From contig JBBQAQ010000019.1 of assembly GCA_038316435.1 (NCBI GenBank), positions 1 to 64,000 on the forward strand: a DNA stretch of 64,000 nt, written 5' to 3'. Numbering within the stretch: the stretch's first letter is position 1; each line of letters begins with the position of its first letter. The notes beneath the pieces are model-generated. The model was not told the DNA's origin. It made no database searches and saw only the letters and a list, made by a program, of their open reading frames with translations. This DNA is from JACJXF01 sp038316435. GTDB taxonomy: Bacteria > Bacteroidota > Bacteroidia > Bacteroidales > GCA-2748055. Positions 19,501-28,651 of the stretch are shown here, in pieces. The position numbers were made by a program, and so were the translations under genes.

Positions 19501-19986
19501 TTAATCATTTGGCTTTTTAACAAAGTCATCCACAATTCTGAAAATCAAATCAAAGTCAAAACCTCTTTGAATGGCAAAACGAATCAACCTATTCTTTTTT
19601 TCATAGGATTCATATTTCGCAAGTTCCCGAGATTTTTTGGATAATAAATCACGAAGTGCAGCTTCAAAGTTCTCTTTTGGAAGACTTGCCAGGGCTTCTT
19701 CTATGATTTCTTTCGCCAATCCTTTTTTTATCAGAGCATAGCGAATTTTTTCCCTTCCCCATTTATAAATCCTTTGCTTATCTCTGACAAAGTATCCAGC
19801 AAAACGCTGATCGTCAATGAATTTGTCTTTTTCAAGTTTTGCAATAATATTTTCCCAAAGGGCTTCCTCAATATTCCATTTTCTTAATTTTTCCTTTGCT
19901 TCGCTAGAACATTTTTCCTGCGCAGAGCATAAATTTTGAAGGCGACTAAGGGCTTCGTCAGGGGAAATATTGCGAATAGGTTTCAA
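19501..19986 (-). CDS. recX: Regulatory protein RecX
   Basis: A 161-residue all-helical protein that in other bacteria binds and inhibits RecA filaments. Family traits are the N-terminal EALSRLQNLCSAQEKCSSEA segment and the DDQRFAGYFVRDK phrase near residue 57, followed by GREKIRYALIKKG. The only plausible start is TTG at 19986, which overlaps the prmC stop as TTGA, so translation is probably coupled. The order prmC-recX on the minus strand suggests one transcript. The gene is short but within the normal range for the family. Confidence 0.88.
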   Translation of the reverse strand: MKPIRNISPDEALSRLQNLCSAQEKCSSEAKEKLRKWNIEEALWENIIAKLEKDKFIDDQRFAGYFVRDKQRIYKWGREKIRYALIKKGLAKEIIEEALASLPKENFEAALRDLLSKKSRELAKYESYEKKNRLIRFAIQRGFDFDLIFRIVDDFVKKPND

Positions 19987-20828
19987 TGTTTTACGGCTTT
20001 TACAAAACGATTTTTATCATGAATATCTCTTATAATTTCGATATCACAGAGTCCAACAGAGGTAAAAAGTTCAACTACTTCATGAGCAAAGTTTTCATTG
20101 ATTTCGACATAAAGTACGCCATTTACTGAAAGCTTATGGGTTGCAATGTCGGCTATTGCCTTGTAGAATATCAGTGGATCTTCATCCTTTACAAATAATG
20201 CAAGTTGCGGTTCAAAATTAAGAACATTGCTGTGCATATGTATTTTTTCACTCTCTAGAACATAAGGTGGGTTACTTACAATGATATCACAATACCCCAC
20301 TTTTTCAAACTTGCCTTGAAGCATATCTTGTTCAAAGGAATTTATTTCCACATTATTAAGTTCAGCGTTATGTTTTGCAATTAGCAAGGCAGGCACGGAA
20401 ACATCACAGGCATAAACTATGGAATCCGGAATTTTTTTTGCCAGAGTGATTGCAATACATCCACTTCCGGTTCCCAAATCAAGAAGTACCGGCTTGAGTT
20501 TCTTATTTTCTGCAATTATTCTCAAAACAAGTTCTTCCGTTTCCTGTCTTGGTACAAGAACATCATTATTCACAATGAATTTAAGTCCTAAAAACTCCGT
20601 TTCTCCTAGAATGTATTGAATCGGTCGGGAGGTTTTAATTTCCTTTGCGATTTTTTTAATGAATTCTTCGTCAGAGCTTTTTATTTCCTCATCAGCATTT
20701 TGGAAGATTTTTTTTCGGGGGAAACCAATAAAATCAAGAGCTATAAATGCTATGCTTTCAATTTCTCCTGGTGAATAAATATCCTCTGAAGAATCTATTA
20801 TGAACCTTATTGCGTCTTTTACTTTCAA
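19983..20828 (-). CDS. prmC: Release factor glutamine methyltransferase
   Basis: A 281-residue SAM-dependent enzyme that methylates the glutamine of the GGQ motif in release factors. It has an N-terminal helical domain, the SAM-binding motif LDLGTGSGCIAI (about residues 116-127) and the catalytic NPPY motif in SNPPYVL (about 185). Its substrate RF2 is encoded close by on the same strand, with recX in between. It starts 33 bp from the divergent ribD start. Confidence 0.94.
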   Translation of the reverse strand: MKVKDAIRFIIDSSEDIYSPGEIESIAFIALDFIGFPRKKIFQNADEEIKSSDEEFIKKIAKEIKTSRPIQYILGETEFLGLKFIVNNDVLVPRQETEELVLRIIAENKKLKPVLLDLGTGSGCIAITLAKKIPDSIVYACDVSVPALLIAKHNAELNNVEINSFEQDMLQGKFEKVGYCDIIVSNPPYVLESEKIHMHSNVLNFEPQLALFVKDEDPLIFYKAIADIATHKLSVNGVLYVEINENFAHEVVELFTSVGLCDIEIIRDIHDKNRFVKAVKH

Positions 20829-20861
20829 AAGAATTATTTTTGATCAAATTTACAAAATCAA

Positions 20862-21917
20862 ATGACTCCTTCAGCACGGGATGAATTTTATATGCGGCGT
20901 TGCCTTGAGTTGGCCAGAAAAGGACTTGGACTCACTAGGCAAAATCCTTTGGTGGGTTCTGTTGTAGTTTATAATGACCGGATCATCGGCGAAGGGTATC
21001 ATCATGAATATGGTGGAGAGCATGCGGAGGTTATTGCTATCAGTAGTGTTTCTGAAATTGATTTATTGAAAAAATCAACTCTTTATGTAAACCTGGAACC
21101 CTGCGCACATTACGGAAAAACTCCACCATGTTCTCTAATGATAAAAGACATTGGTATTCCCCGGATTGTTATCGGTTGTAAAGATTCAAACCCAAAAGTT
21201 ACCGGCAAGGGGATTTCAATTCTTTCTTCAAGCGGGGCAGAAGTAGTTACAGGTGTTCTTGAGAAAGAATGCAGATGCCTGAACCGAAGGTTTTTCACTT
21301 TTCATGAAAAAAGACGCCCCTATGTTATTTTAAAATGGGCTGAGTCGGCCGACGGATATATTGATATGGATAGGCAAAAAACAGGAAATAATCATCCGAT
21401 TTGGATCACGAACCATACAGCAAAAATGCTTGTCCACAAATGGCGTTCCGAGGAACTTTCCATCATGACAGGAACAAATACACTTATCCTTGATAATCCG
21501 GAATTAACTGTAAGAGAATGGCCTGGAATTAATCCAATTAGAATTGGAATGGATAAAAATGGCAGGCTTTTTGAGGGAATCCATATTAAAGACGGACAAG
21601 TTCCTTCAATTATTTTTTCAGAGACTGCTGAAAATGATTCTGAAAACCTATCTTATATTTCCTTGCCTGCTGAAGGCTTTGAAATTGAAAGGTTTTTGGA
21701 GGAAATGTATGAACGGCAGGTATTAAGTACTTTTGTTGAAGGAGGAGCTAAACTTATTCAGGGTTTTATAAATTCTGGCCTTTGGGATGAATCATTTGTG
21801 TTTTATGGAAACAAAATGTTTCATTCTGGCGTAAAAGCGCCTGTTTTGGATAGCGCACCTTATGAAAAAAAACTATTCAGGGGAACTAAACTGTTCATTT
21901 ATAGAAATAAACCATAG
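20862..21917 (+). CDS. ribD: Bifunctional riboflavin biosynthesis deaminase/reductase
   Basis: A 351-residue enzyme for two consecutive steps of riboflavin synthesis. The N-terminal cytidine-deaminase-like domain (about 1-145) has the zinc ligands in HAEVIA and in PCAHYGKTPPC. The C-terminal reductase domain (about 150-350) contains WAESADGYID and FVEGGAKLIQGF. Length and order are normal. No FMN riboswitch fold is evident in the 33-bp gap upstream. Other riboflavin genes are not in this window. Confidence 0.94.
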   Translation: MTPSARDEFYMRRCLELARKGLGLTRQNPLVGSVVVYNDRIIGEGYHHEYGGEHAEVIAISSVSEIDLLKKSTLYVNLEPCAHYGKTPPCSLMIKDIGIPRIVIGCKDSNPKVTGKGISILSSSGAEVVTGVLEKECRCLNRRFFTFHEKRRPYVILKWAESADGYIDMDRQKTGNNHPIWITNHTAKMLVHKWRSEELSIMTGTNTLILDNPELTVREWPGINPIRIGMDKNGRLFEGIHIKDGQVPSIIFSETAENDSENLSYISLPAEGFEIERFLEEMYERQVLSTFVEGGAKLIQGFINSGLWDESFVFYGNKMFHSGVKAPVLDSAPYEKKLFRGTKLFIYRNKP

Positions 21918-21980
21918 AAAAACCGATTGTTTTGTTTTGGAATGTAGCCGGAAACTATATAATTTCACTCTATTATTAAT

Positions 21981-21988
21981 TATCTTTG
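21981..21988 (+). promoter_or_regulatory. Possible -7 promoter element for the caspase/phosphatase operon
   Basis: TATCTTTG matches the Bacteroidota TAnnTTTG -7 element and is followed by GC, as is common. It lies 73 bp upstream of the TPR-caspase start. No TTG sits at the expected -33 distance, so the assignment is tentative. Confidence 0.4.
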
Positions 21989-22061
21989 CCGTCTTGCGAA
22001 CCTAATATTGAAGAAAAAACACTCTAAATAAAAAAAGAGTGGAAAAATAAACTATCAACCA

Positions 22062-24404
22062 ATGAAAAAATATCCGATTTTACTAGCTATTGCACTTTCC
22101 GTAATTGCCTTCAATTTATTTGGACAAAGTGCAAAACAATACCTGAAAGCCGGGGATGAGTTTATCAAGAATAATAAATTCACTGATGCTATTGACCAAT
22201 ACTCAAAAGGTCTTCAAATTGCACCAGACAATGATAAGGCTTATACACAGAGAGCTTATGCTTACTCCCAGATTTCAAAATTCAAAGAAGCTGCAGAAGA
22301 TTACGACCGCGCATCTGTGTTTATCCCGAAAGATGAAGTGAATTTTTTCAATGCAGCAGGCATGTATTATAAATTGGGAGAAAATATTACATCCCTCGAC
22401 AGGTTAAAAAAGTCTTTGGCTATTAAAAACTCCTATATTGAAGCAATACAGCTGAAAGTTCTGGTTCTTATTAACCTGAAAAAGTATGATGAGGCACTTG
22501 CCGACTCAAAGACCGCTCTGAGGTATAAAGAAACTGCAGAAAACTATTTCGTTTTTGCAAGGGTAAATGAGAACCTTGGAAAACTTGATGAGGCTGCTGA
22601 ATCTTACCTGAAAGCTATTGAGAAAAATGATAAGTATAATGATGCAGCTATTCGCCTTGCTGATTTATACAGAAATCAGAAAAAGTATAATCTTGCTACT
22701 TCTTATATAAATAGGGCTATTCGTCAGGATGCAAATTCTATTGATGCGTATTTTGTGAGGGCAGCAATTTATTTTGATCAATTACAGTATCAGTCTGCAA
22801 TAAATGATGTATCTACCATTCTTGGCCTTAAACCTAATGATGCTGCCATTTATTTCCAGCGCGGTAAATATTATCAGGCTTTTACGCAATATACCAACGC
22901 TATACTCGATTTCAACAAAGTTATTTCTATGCAACCTGAGAATGCCAAGGCATATTATGAACGTGCATATTCCTATGAACAAATCATGCAGTATAAGGAG
23001 GCAATCAAGGATTATGAAATGCTTGCTAAAATGTCAAAATACGACGTCGCTGCTCAGGAATTACTTGCAAATGCAAAAGCCCGCTTATTTGAATTAAACA
23101 GGGAGGCTAATAAACCTGTTATTTCTATTGCTGACCCAGTGGAAAGTGCAAGCAAACAACTTGATGTGCCTCGAGGAATCAGCGTTTTACCGTTAACCGG
23201 AAAAGTAAAAGATGAAAGTAACCTTAAGTCGGTTATAGTAAATAATTATACCATTCCATTTGCTTTAAAGGATGGAAGTTATGAGTTTCTTACCAGCGTT
23301 AATCTGAATAGTTCAGATCAATTGATCGTTGAAGTAACCGATATTTATGATAATGTTGAAACATCTGTATACACAATCAGAAGAACTGAAGTCACACCAC
23401 CTAAAATAAATATAATTGCTCCTTATGCTTCCGATAATAATTTGATTTACCTGGATAATAACGATCCTTCTCTTTATATCGAGGGAGCTGTTCTGGATGA
23501 GAGCAAAATTATTAGCATAAGCATTAACGGAGTGCAGGCAAGCTATATCCCGGATGATCTGAATCCTACATTTCAGGCTACTGTTAACATTACTAATAAG
23601 GATAACTTTGTTGTAAAAACAAAGGATGAGTTCGGGAATATCACTGAAGAAACTTATATCCTTAACCGTGAAGCCGCTGATATTTCGGCAAATAATCCCA
23701 TGGGAAAAACCTGGGTTGTATTTATTGAAAACTCAAATTATGAGAATTTCGCATCCCTCGAAGGACCGGTAAAAGATATTACTCTAATGAAAATGGCATT
23801 ATCCAAATACAGCATTCATAATTTTATCCAGAAAAAAAATATGACCAAACAGGACATGGAGAAATTCTTTGCAATTGAACTCCGTGATTTACTCAGGAGC
23901 AACAGAGTAAATTCAATCCTTGTATGGTATGCTGGTCACGGGAAATACATTAATGAAACCGGATACTGGATTCCTGTTGATGCAAAGAGGGATGATGAAT
24001 TCACATACTTTAACATCAATGCATTAAAAGCCTCAATGCAATCCTACCCGAAAGAAGTTACACATACACTTGTAATCAGTGATGCCTGCGAATCCGGACC
24101 AAGTTTTTACCAGGCTATGAGAGGAGCATCCGAAGTAAAATCATGCGATGACTGGTCGGCAACACGCCTTAAATCGTCACAGGTTTTCTCTTCTGCCGGT
24201 TATGAACTTGCAGTAGATAATAGCCAGTTTACCAAGACCTTTGTGAATGTCTTAACAAATAACCCAAATGCCTGCATTCCGATTGAAAGCATTGTTCAGA
24301 AAGTTACCACTGCGGTTACTAAAGAAAATCAGCAAAAACCTCAATTCGGAAAAATTGCCGGCTTACAAGATGAAGACGGAACTTTCTTCTTTATGACAAA
24401 ATAA
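22062..24404 (+). CDS. Exported TPR protein with C-terminal caspase (peptidase C14) domain
   Basis: A 780-residue protein. A signal peptide covers residues 1-21 (FNLFGQ end). About nine TPR repeats span residues 25-345 (for example AYTQRAYAYSQISKFKEAAEDY and AYYERAYSYEQIMQYKEAIKDY, shown in part). Two Ig-like beta segments with PPKINI-type phrases occupy about 365-540. The caspase p20-like domain runs from about residue 546 to the end. Its catalytic dyad is His626 in YAGHGK and Cys676 in SDACESG. Metacaspase-like proteases of this kind cut after basic or other specific residues; the substrate here is unknown. The gene is followed after 11 bp by a sensor phosphatase, so the two probably form an operon. 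Confidence 0.88.
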   Translation: MKKYPILLAIALSVIAFNLFGQSAKQYLKAGDEFIKNNKFTDAIDQYSKGLQIAPDNDKAYTQRAYAYSQISKFKEAAEDYDRASVFIPKDEVNFFNAAGMYYKLGENITSLDRLKKSLAIKNSYIEAIQLKVLVLINLKKYDEALADSKTALRYKETAENYFVFARVNENLGKLDEAAESYLKAIEKNDKYNDAAIRLADLYRNQKKYNLATSYINRAIRQDANSIDAYFVRAAIYFDQLQYQSAINDVSTILGLKPNDAAIYFQRGKYYQAFTQYTNAILDFNKVISMQPENAKAYYERAYSYEQIMQYKEAIKDYEMLAKMSKYDVAAQELLANAKARLFELNREANKPVISIADPVESASKQLDVPRGISVLPLTGKVKDESNLKSVIVNNYTIPFALKDGSYEFLTSVNLNSSDQLIVEVTDIYDNVETSVYTIRRTEVTPPKINIIAPYASDNNLIYLDNNDPSLYIEGAVLDESKIISISINGVQASYIPDDLNPTFQATVNITNKDNFVVKTKDEFGNITEETYILNREAADISANNPMGKTWVVFIENSNYENFASLEGPVKDITLMKMALSKYSIHNFIQKKNMTKQDMEKFFAIELRDLLRSNRVNSILVWYAGHGKYINETGYWIPVDAKRDDEFTYFNINALKASMQSYPKEVTHTLVISDACESGPSFYQAMRGASEVKSCDDWSATRLKSSQVFSSAGYELAVDNSQFTKTFVNVLTNNPNACIPIESIVQKVTTAVTKENQQKPQFGKIAGLQDEDGTFFFMTK

Positions 24405-24442
24405 ATAAGAAGATCATGGATCTAACACATATTCAATTCATT

Positions 24443-27400
24443 ATGAAAATTATTCGCCCCACTAGGCGGATAATTTTTTTATGTACCCTGAGCATATCCT
24501 TAAATCCTCTTTTTTCACAGAATTATTACTTTGATTCTTACGGAGTTGCAGATGGTCTTTCCCAATCAACAGTTTATGACATTGTTCAGGACCAGAACGA
24601 CTATTTATGGCTTGGAACAAGGGCCGGTGTAAGTCGGTTTAATGGTAAGGAATTTGTGAATTACTCCCTCGAAAATGGGATGGCAGAAAATGGTGTCAGA
24701 ACAATTTTTAAGGACTCGAACAATATAACATGGTTTGGCCATAGTGGCGGCGGTGTGAGTATTTATGACGGTCGTGAATTTCATGTATTTACCATTCCAC
24801 AAGAGTTTTTTTCAAGCGATATTACCAGTATACTTCGTGATCAGGAAGGAAACATCTGGATTTCCTCTGAGTTATCAGGTGTTGTTAAAATTACCAAACT
24901 AGGTAAAACTCTGAAAGAATCTGTTTATGAAAAATATATCGGCGACAAGCTGAGTGACAGGGTATTTGGTGCATACCTCTCCCACAAAGGAACAGTATAC
25001 TTTATTACCGATGCGTTTATTAAATATTATAAACCTGCCGAGAATAGCTTTGTGAATCTTAACATGGATGGGATGCCAACCTTTTTCCTCATTACATGCA
25101 TGTTTGAAGACTCGAAGAATAATCTCTGGTTTGGAACGTATCACGGAGGTCTGTATAAATATGAGACATTAAAGGACAGCTTTAAAATATATGACATTCG
25201 TGATGGACTCGCTTCAAACTGGATATCCTCAATCTCAGAAGACCACAATGGCAATTGCTGGGTGGGAACCTGGGGTAGCGGAATAACGGTTATTTCTGAA
25301 AAGGGAATGAAAACCTTTAACAGTGAAAATGGGCTTAATGATTTAAAAATCAGAAAAATTATCGAAGATAAGGAAGGCAATATGCTAATTGGAACTCATG
25401 AGCATGGTCTTTCTATTTTCAAGGGAGAACAATTCGTTTCCTTCTCACCGGATGATGGATTGCTGAATCCTCAGGTTTGGTCAGTAATCCAGGATCATAC
25501 TGGGAAATACTGGTTTGGAACCAATGAAGGTATTTCAATTTATGATGAAACAATGCCAGAGGGAAAGCAATTCCGCGATTTCTATAAGTTGAAAGGAAAC
25601 CGGATTAGAATGATCAAGGAAGATATCCATCAACGGGTTTGGATCAGTACCGATGCAGAGGGGATATTTACTTTCAACAGCATTACAGGCGCTTTCACGT
25701 ACGAGCAGAAATTAAATTCCTATTTGCCAAAATTGGTTGTAACTGCTCTGGAAACTGATAAGAATGGGAAAGTGTGGGCCGGCACTTTGGATGGACTTGT
25801 ATCTTACGATTACGATAATCAATCTATTAATTACTATACACAATCTTCAGGACTTGCAGGGAATGATATTACGGCATTATTCTCCGACAGTAAAAACAGG
25901 TTATGGATTGGATCTCGCGGAGCCGGGCTGACTTTGTTGACTGATACAGCCTTTTCGATTCCTTCTTTGGGCGAAACCTTTACAGTCACCTGTATGCTGG
26001 AAGATCAGAAAGGGCAATTATGGGTTGGTACTGAGGCTCAGGGAATTCTGGTAATTGATCCACAGACAAATACAATAGTTAAAACTTATAAGGAAAGTGA
26101 TGGTTTACTTGCTAATCTGATTAATCTGCTGAGTTCAGACAAACAGAACAACATTTACATTGGAACAAATAAAGGTTTGAATGTTTATAAAGTTGAGAAA
26201 GACAAGCTATTATCCTACACTGAAAAAAATGGTTTCATGGGAATTGAAACCAAGGCAAATTCCAGCTTCATGGATTCTAAAGGCAGGATGTGGTTTGGAA
26301 CTGTTGCAGGTGTTAATCGGTTTGATCCAAATATCCCTAGAAAAATAAATGAATCTCCTCTTACGCATATTATCGGTCTGAAGGTAAACCTGAATTCGAG
26401 AGACCTTAAATCGGGATTAAAACTAAATCACACTGAAAATGATGTCGTTATTGATTACATAAGTATCTGCCTAACCAATCCCGATGCAGTAAAATACAAG
26501 ATTAAGCTTGAGGGAGCTGATAATGACTGGCGTGTTACTACCCAGACTTCTGTAACGTATCCAGCTTTGAGTCCTAAAAAATATGCTTTTTATCTGATGG
26601 CGCAGAATAGTGAAGGAATCTGGAACACAGAGCCAATTGTTTTTAACTTTCAGATTAATCCACCTTTTTACAAAACCTGGTGGTTTATTTTATTGTGCGT
26701 GTTTGCAGGGGCCACCGTGATTGTTGCTTATATTAAAGTGCGGGAATCAAATTTGGTGCGTGAGAAGCAGATTTTGGAGGAAAAGGTAATTGAAAGAACC
26801 GCTGAAGTGGTTGCCCAGAAAGAAGAGTTGGCGCAGAAAAACAAGGATATCACAGACAGTATCCGGTATGCAAAAAGAATTCAGTTTGCTATTCTTCCGC
26901 CGGTTCTTCCGTTTGCTGATACCTTTATTTTGTTTAAACCAAAGGATATCGTCAGCGGAGATTTCTACTGGCTTGATGTAATCGGCGATCTGGAGTTTCT
27001 GGCCGCTGTAGATTGCACAGGGCACGGAGTTCCGGGAGCTTTTATGTCAATTATCGGTTATAATTCCCTGAACAAGATTGTAAAGGAACAACAGATTTAT
27101 AAGCCATCGGATATCCTTGACCGTCTTAACTATGAGGTAACCACTAGTTTACAGAAGCAGGATGCACATGGAGGAGCTATTCAGGATGGGATGGATTTAT
27201 CGCTTACCTGTTACAACAAGAAGACTGGAATTCTTCAATTTGCCGGCGCTTATAATCCATTATGGCTCGTTAGAAATGGCGACTTGCAGGAAATTAAAGC
27301 AGACCGTTTTCCAATAGGAAGATCAAAAGATGTCGATAAAAAGTTTACTACGGTAGACATTCAAGTTCAAAAAGGCGATGTTTTCTATTTCTTTTCAGAT

Positions 27401-27589
27401 GGATATGCTGATCAGTTTGGAGGAGACAGTGGCAAGAAATTTAAATCAAAACCCATGAAAGAGTTGGTTCTTGCTCTTCAGGATCTCCCAATGGAAAGAC
27501 AAAAAGAAGTGCTTGAAGGGACGCTTGACGCATGGAGAGGTGATATAGAGCAGGTAGATGACATTCTTGTAATCGGCCGGAAATTTTAA
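24443..27589 (+). CDS. Reg_prop/Y_Y_Y sensor with SpoIIE-type PP2C phosphatase output, second copy
   Basis: A 1048-residue protein with the same layout as the one at 14783. It has a signal peptide (MKIIRPTRRIIFLCTL to LFSQ). Propeller repeats follow (QDNDYLWLGTRAGVSRF-type blades, about 25-640), then a Y_Y_Y domain ending near 735. A transmembrane helix lies near 745-768, and the SpoIIE phosphatase has GDFYW and DCTGHGVPGAFMS. ATG 24443 is preferred to ATG 24416 because it gives a clean signal peptide; 24416 lies only 11 bp after the caspase stop. The tail overlaps the convergent LOG-family gene by 4 bp. It is likely co-transcribed with the caspase gene, and a joint pathway is inference. Confidence 0.9.
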   Translation: MKIIRPTRRIIFLCTLSISLNPLFSQNYYFDSYGVADGLSQSTVYDIVQDQNDYLWLGTRAGVSRFNGKEFVNYSLENGMAENGVRTIFKDSNNITWFGHSGGGVSIYDGREFHVFTIPQEFFSSDITSILRDQEGNIWISSELSGVVKITKLGKTLKESVYEKYIGDKLSDRVFGAYLSHKGTVYFITDAFIKYYKPAENSFVNLNMDGMPTFFLITCMFEDSKNNLWFGTYHGGLYKYETLKDSFKIYDIRDGLASNWISSISEDHNGNCWVGTWGSGITVISEKGMKTFNSENGLNDLKIRKIIEDKEGNMLIGTHEHGLSIFKGEQFVSFSPDDGLLNPQVWSVIQDHTGKYWFGTNEGISIYDETMPEGKQFRDFYKLKGNRIRMIKEDIHQRVWISTDAEGIFTFNSITGAFTYEQKLNSYLPKLVVTALETDKNGKVWAGTLDGLVSYDYDNQSINYYTQSSGLAGNDITALFSDSKNRLWIGSRGAGLTLLTDTAFSIPSLGETFTVTCMLEDQKGQLWVGTEAQGILVIDPQTNTIVKTYKESDGLLANLINLLSSDKQNNIYIGTNKGLNVYKVEKDKLLSYTEKNGFMGIETKANSSFMDSKGRMWFGTVAGVNRFDPNIPRKINESPLTHIIGLKVNLNSRDLKSGLKLNHTENDVVIDYISICLTNPDAVKYKIKLEGADNDWRVTTQTSVTYPALSPKKYAFYLMAQNSEGIWNTEPIVFNFQINPPFYKTWWFILLCVFAGATVIVAYIKVRESNLVREKQILEEKVIERTAEVVAQKEELAQKNKDITDSIRYAKRIQFAILPPVLPFADTFILFKPKDIVSGDFYWLDVIGDLEFLAAVDCTGHGVPGAFMSIIGYNSLNKIVKEQQIYKPSDILDRLNYEVTTSLQKQDAHGGAIQDGMDLSLTCYNKKTGILQFAGAYNPLWLVRNGDLQEIKADRFPIGRSKDVDKKFTTVDIQVQKGDVFYFFSDGYADQFGGDSGKKFKSKPMKELVLALQDLPMERQKEVLEGTLDAWRGDIEQVDDILVIGRKF

Positions 27590-28179
27590 TCCTCAACTGC
27601 TGCATACTTAATTGCGCTGCCATCCCATGGTGGAGCGTTTATTATAGCTGGAATTACCTGTTCGGGAGAATCAACCATCTGCCAGATTTCTTTATGCAGA
27701 TCCCTCATAAACCGCTCTTCCATCATTTTCTGGAAAAAGGCATTCAGATGAGTGTAATACCCAGCAGTATTGAGAATAACGATTGGCGCTAAAAACTGAC
27801 CAAGTTGTTTGAGAGTAATAACTTCTGTTAATTCTTCCAGAGTACCCACGCCACCCGGTAATGCAATGATTGCGTCAACACTTCGGATCATCTGTTCCTT
27901 ACGTTCGTGCATGGTTTTTACTTCTACCATTTCCTTAACACCCAGATGAGCCCAATTCATTTCCTTCATGAAACCGGGGATAATTCCAGTGATTTTCCCT
28001 CCCCCGGAAAGAAAGGTGTCAGCAATCCTTCCCATTAAACCAACTGCACCTCCCCCGTAAACCACATGAATGTTATTTTCAAGAAGAATTTTGCCGAGAA
28101 TTTCTGCGTCTTTAAAGTAAACTTCGTCTATCTGAGGACTTGAGGCACAAAAGACACAGACTTTTTTAATTTGAAGCAT
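27586..28179 (-). CDS. LOG-family protein (nucleoside 5'-monophosphate phosphoribohydrolase-like)
   Basis: A 197-residue Rossmann-fold protein of the group once called lysine decarboxylase-like. Members cleave the N-glycosidic bond of nucleotides such as cytokinin riboside monophosphate or AMP. The diagnostic PGGVGTLEELTEV motif lies near residue 107. GGGAVGLMG, which contacts the phosphate, is near residue 41. Length fits the shorter bacterial LOG proteins. The 3' end overlaps the convergent phosphatase gene by 4 bp. The substrate is not determined by sequence. Confidence 0.9.
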   Translation of the reverse strand: MLQIKKVCVFCASSPQIDEVYFKDAEILGKILLENNIHVVYGGGAVGLMGRIADTFLSGGGKITGIIPGFMKEMNWAHLGVKEMVEVKTMHERKEQMIRSVDAIIALPGGVGTLEELTEVITLKQLGQFLAPIVILNTAGYYTHLNAFFQKMMEERFMRDLHKEIWQMVDSPEQVIPAIINAPPWDGSAIKYAAVED

Positions 28180-28272
28180 AACAGGATTTGTTTGAAGATC
28201 ATAAAGTCTGCAAGCCTAAAGTTAAAATAACCTCAGACGCTCCAGACTTCATGAACTCCAACCTAATTACTA

Positions 28273-28590
28273 TTAAAGTAAGGCTTCGAGTTTGCTGACA
28301 AGTGTGCTTTTAGCAACAGCACCAACCTGTTTATCGGCAACTGTACCGTTTTTAAAATACAAAATGGTAGGTATATTCCGGATGCCAAATTTTTGTGTAA
28401 CTCCTGGATTACTATCTACGTCAAGCTTTCCAACAACTGCCCTACCTGCAAAATCTTCACCAATTTCAGAAACGATTGGGCCAACCATTCTGCAAGGTCC
28501 ACACCATTCTGCCCAAAAATCTACAATAACCGGTTTATCTGACTTAATAACCAGTTCTTCGAAGTTGCTGTCTGTCAATTCAATTGCCAT
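28273..28590 (-). CDS. trxA: Thioredoxin
   Basis: A 105-residue cytoplasmic disulfide reductase. The active site is WCGPC with Cys30 and Cys33. The cis-proline region IRNIPTILYFKNG and the buried Asp24 (VDFWAEW) are typical. It has no signal peptide, so it is the general thioredoxin. It lies 61 bp downstream of dnaE on the same strand. Confidence 0.96.
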   Translation of the reverse strand: MAIELTDSNFEELVIKSDKPVIVDFWAEWCGPCRMVGPIVSEIGEDFAGRAVVGKLDVDSNPGVTQKFGIRNIPTILYFKNGTVADKQVGAVAKSTLVSKLEALL

Positions 28591-28651
28591 AACCTAAGTT
28601 TTTAAATTTACAATGTTAAAAATATGAAAAGCATTGATTAAATGCTCATAA

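Noticed and set aside
20829..20861. Possible FMN riboswitch before ribD
   Set aside because: The gap of 33 bp is too short for the FMN aptamer, and no part of it is recognisable.
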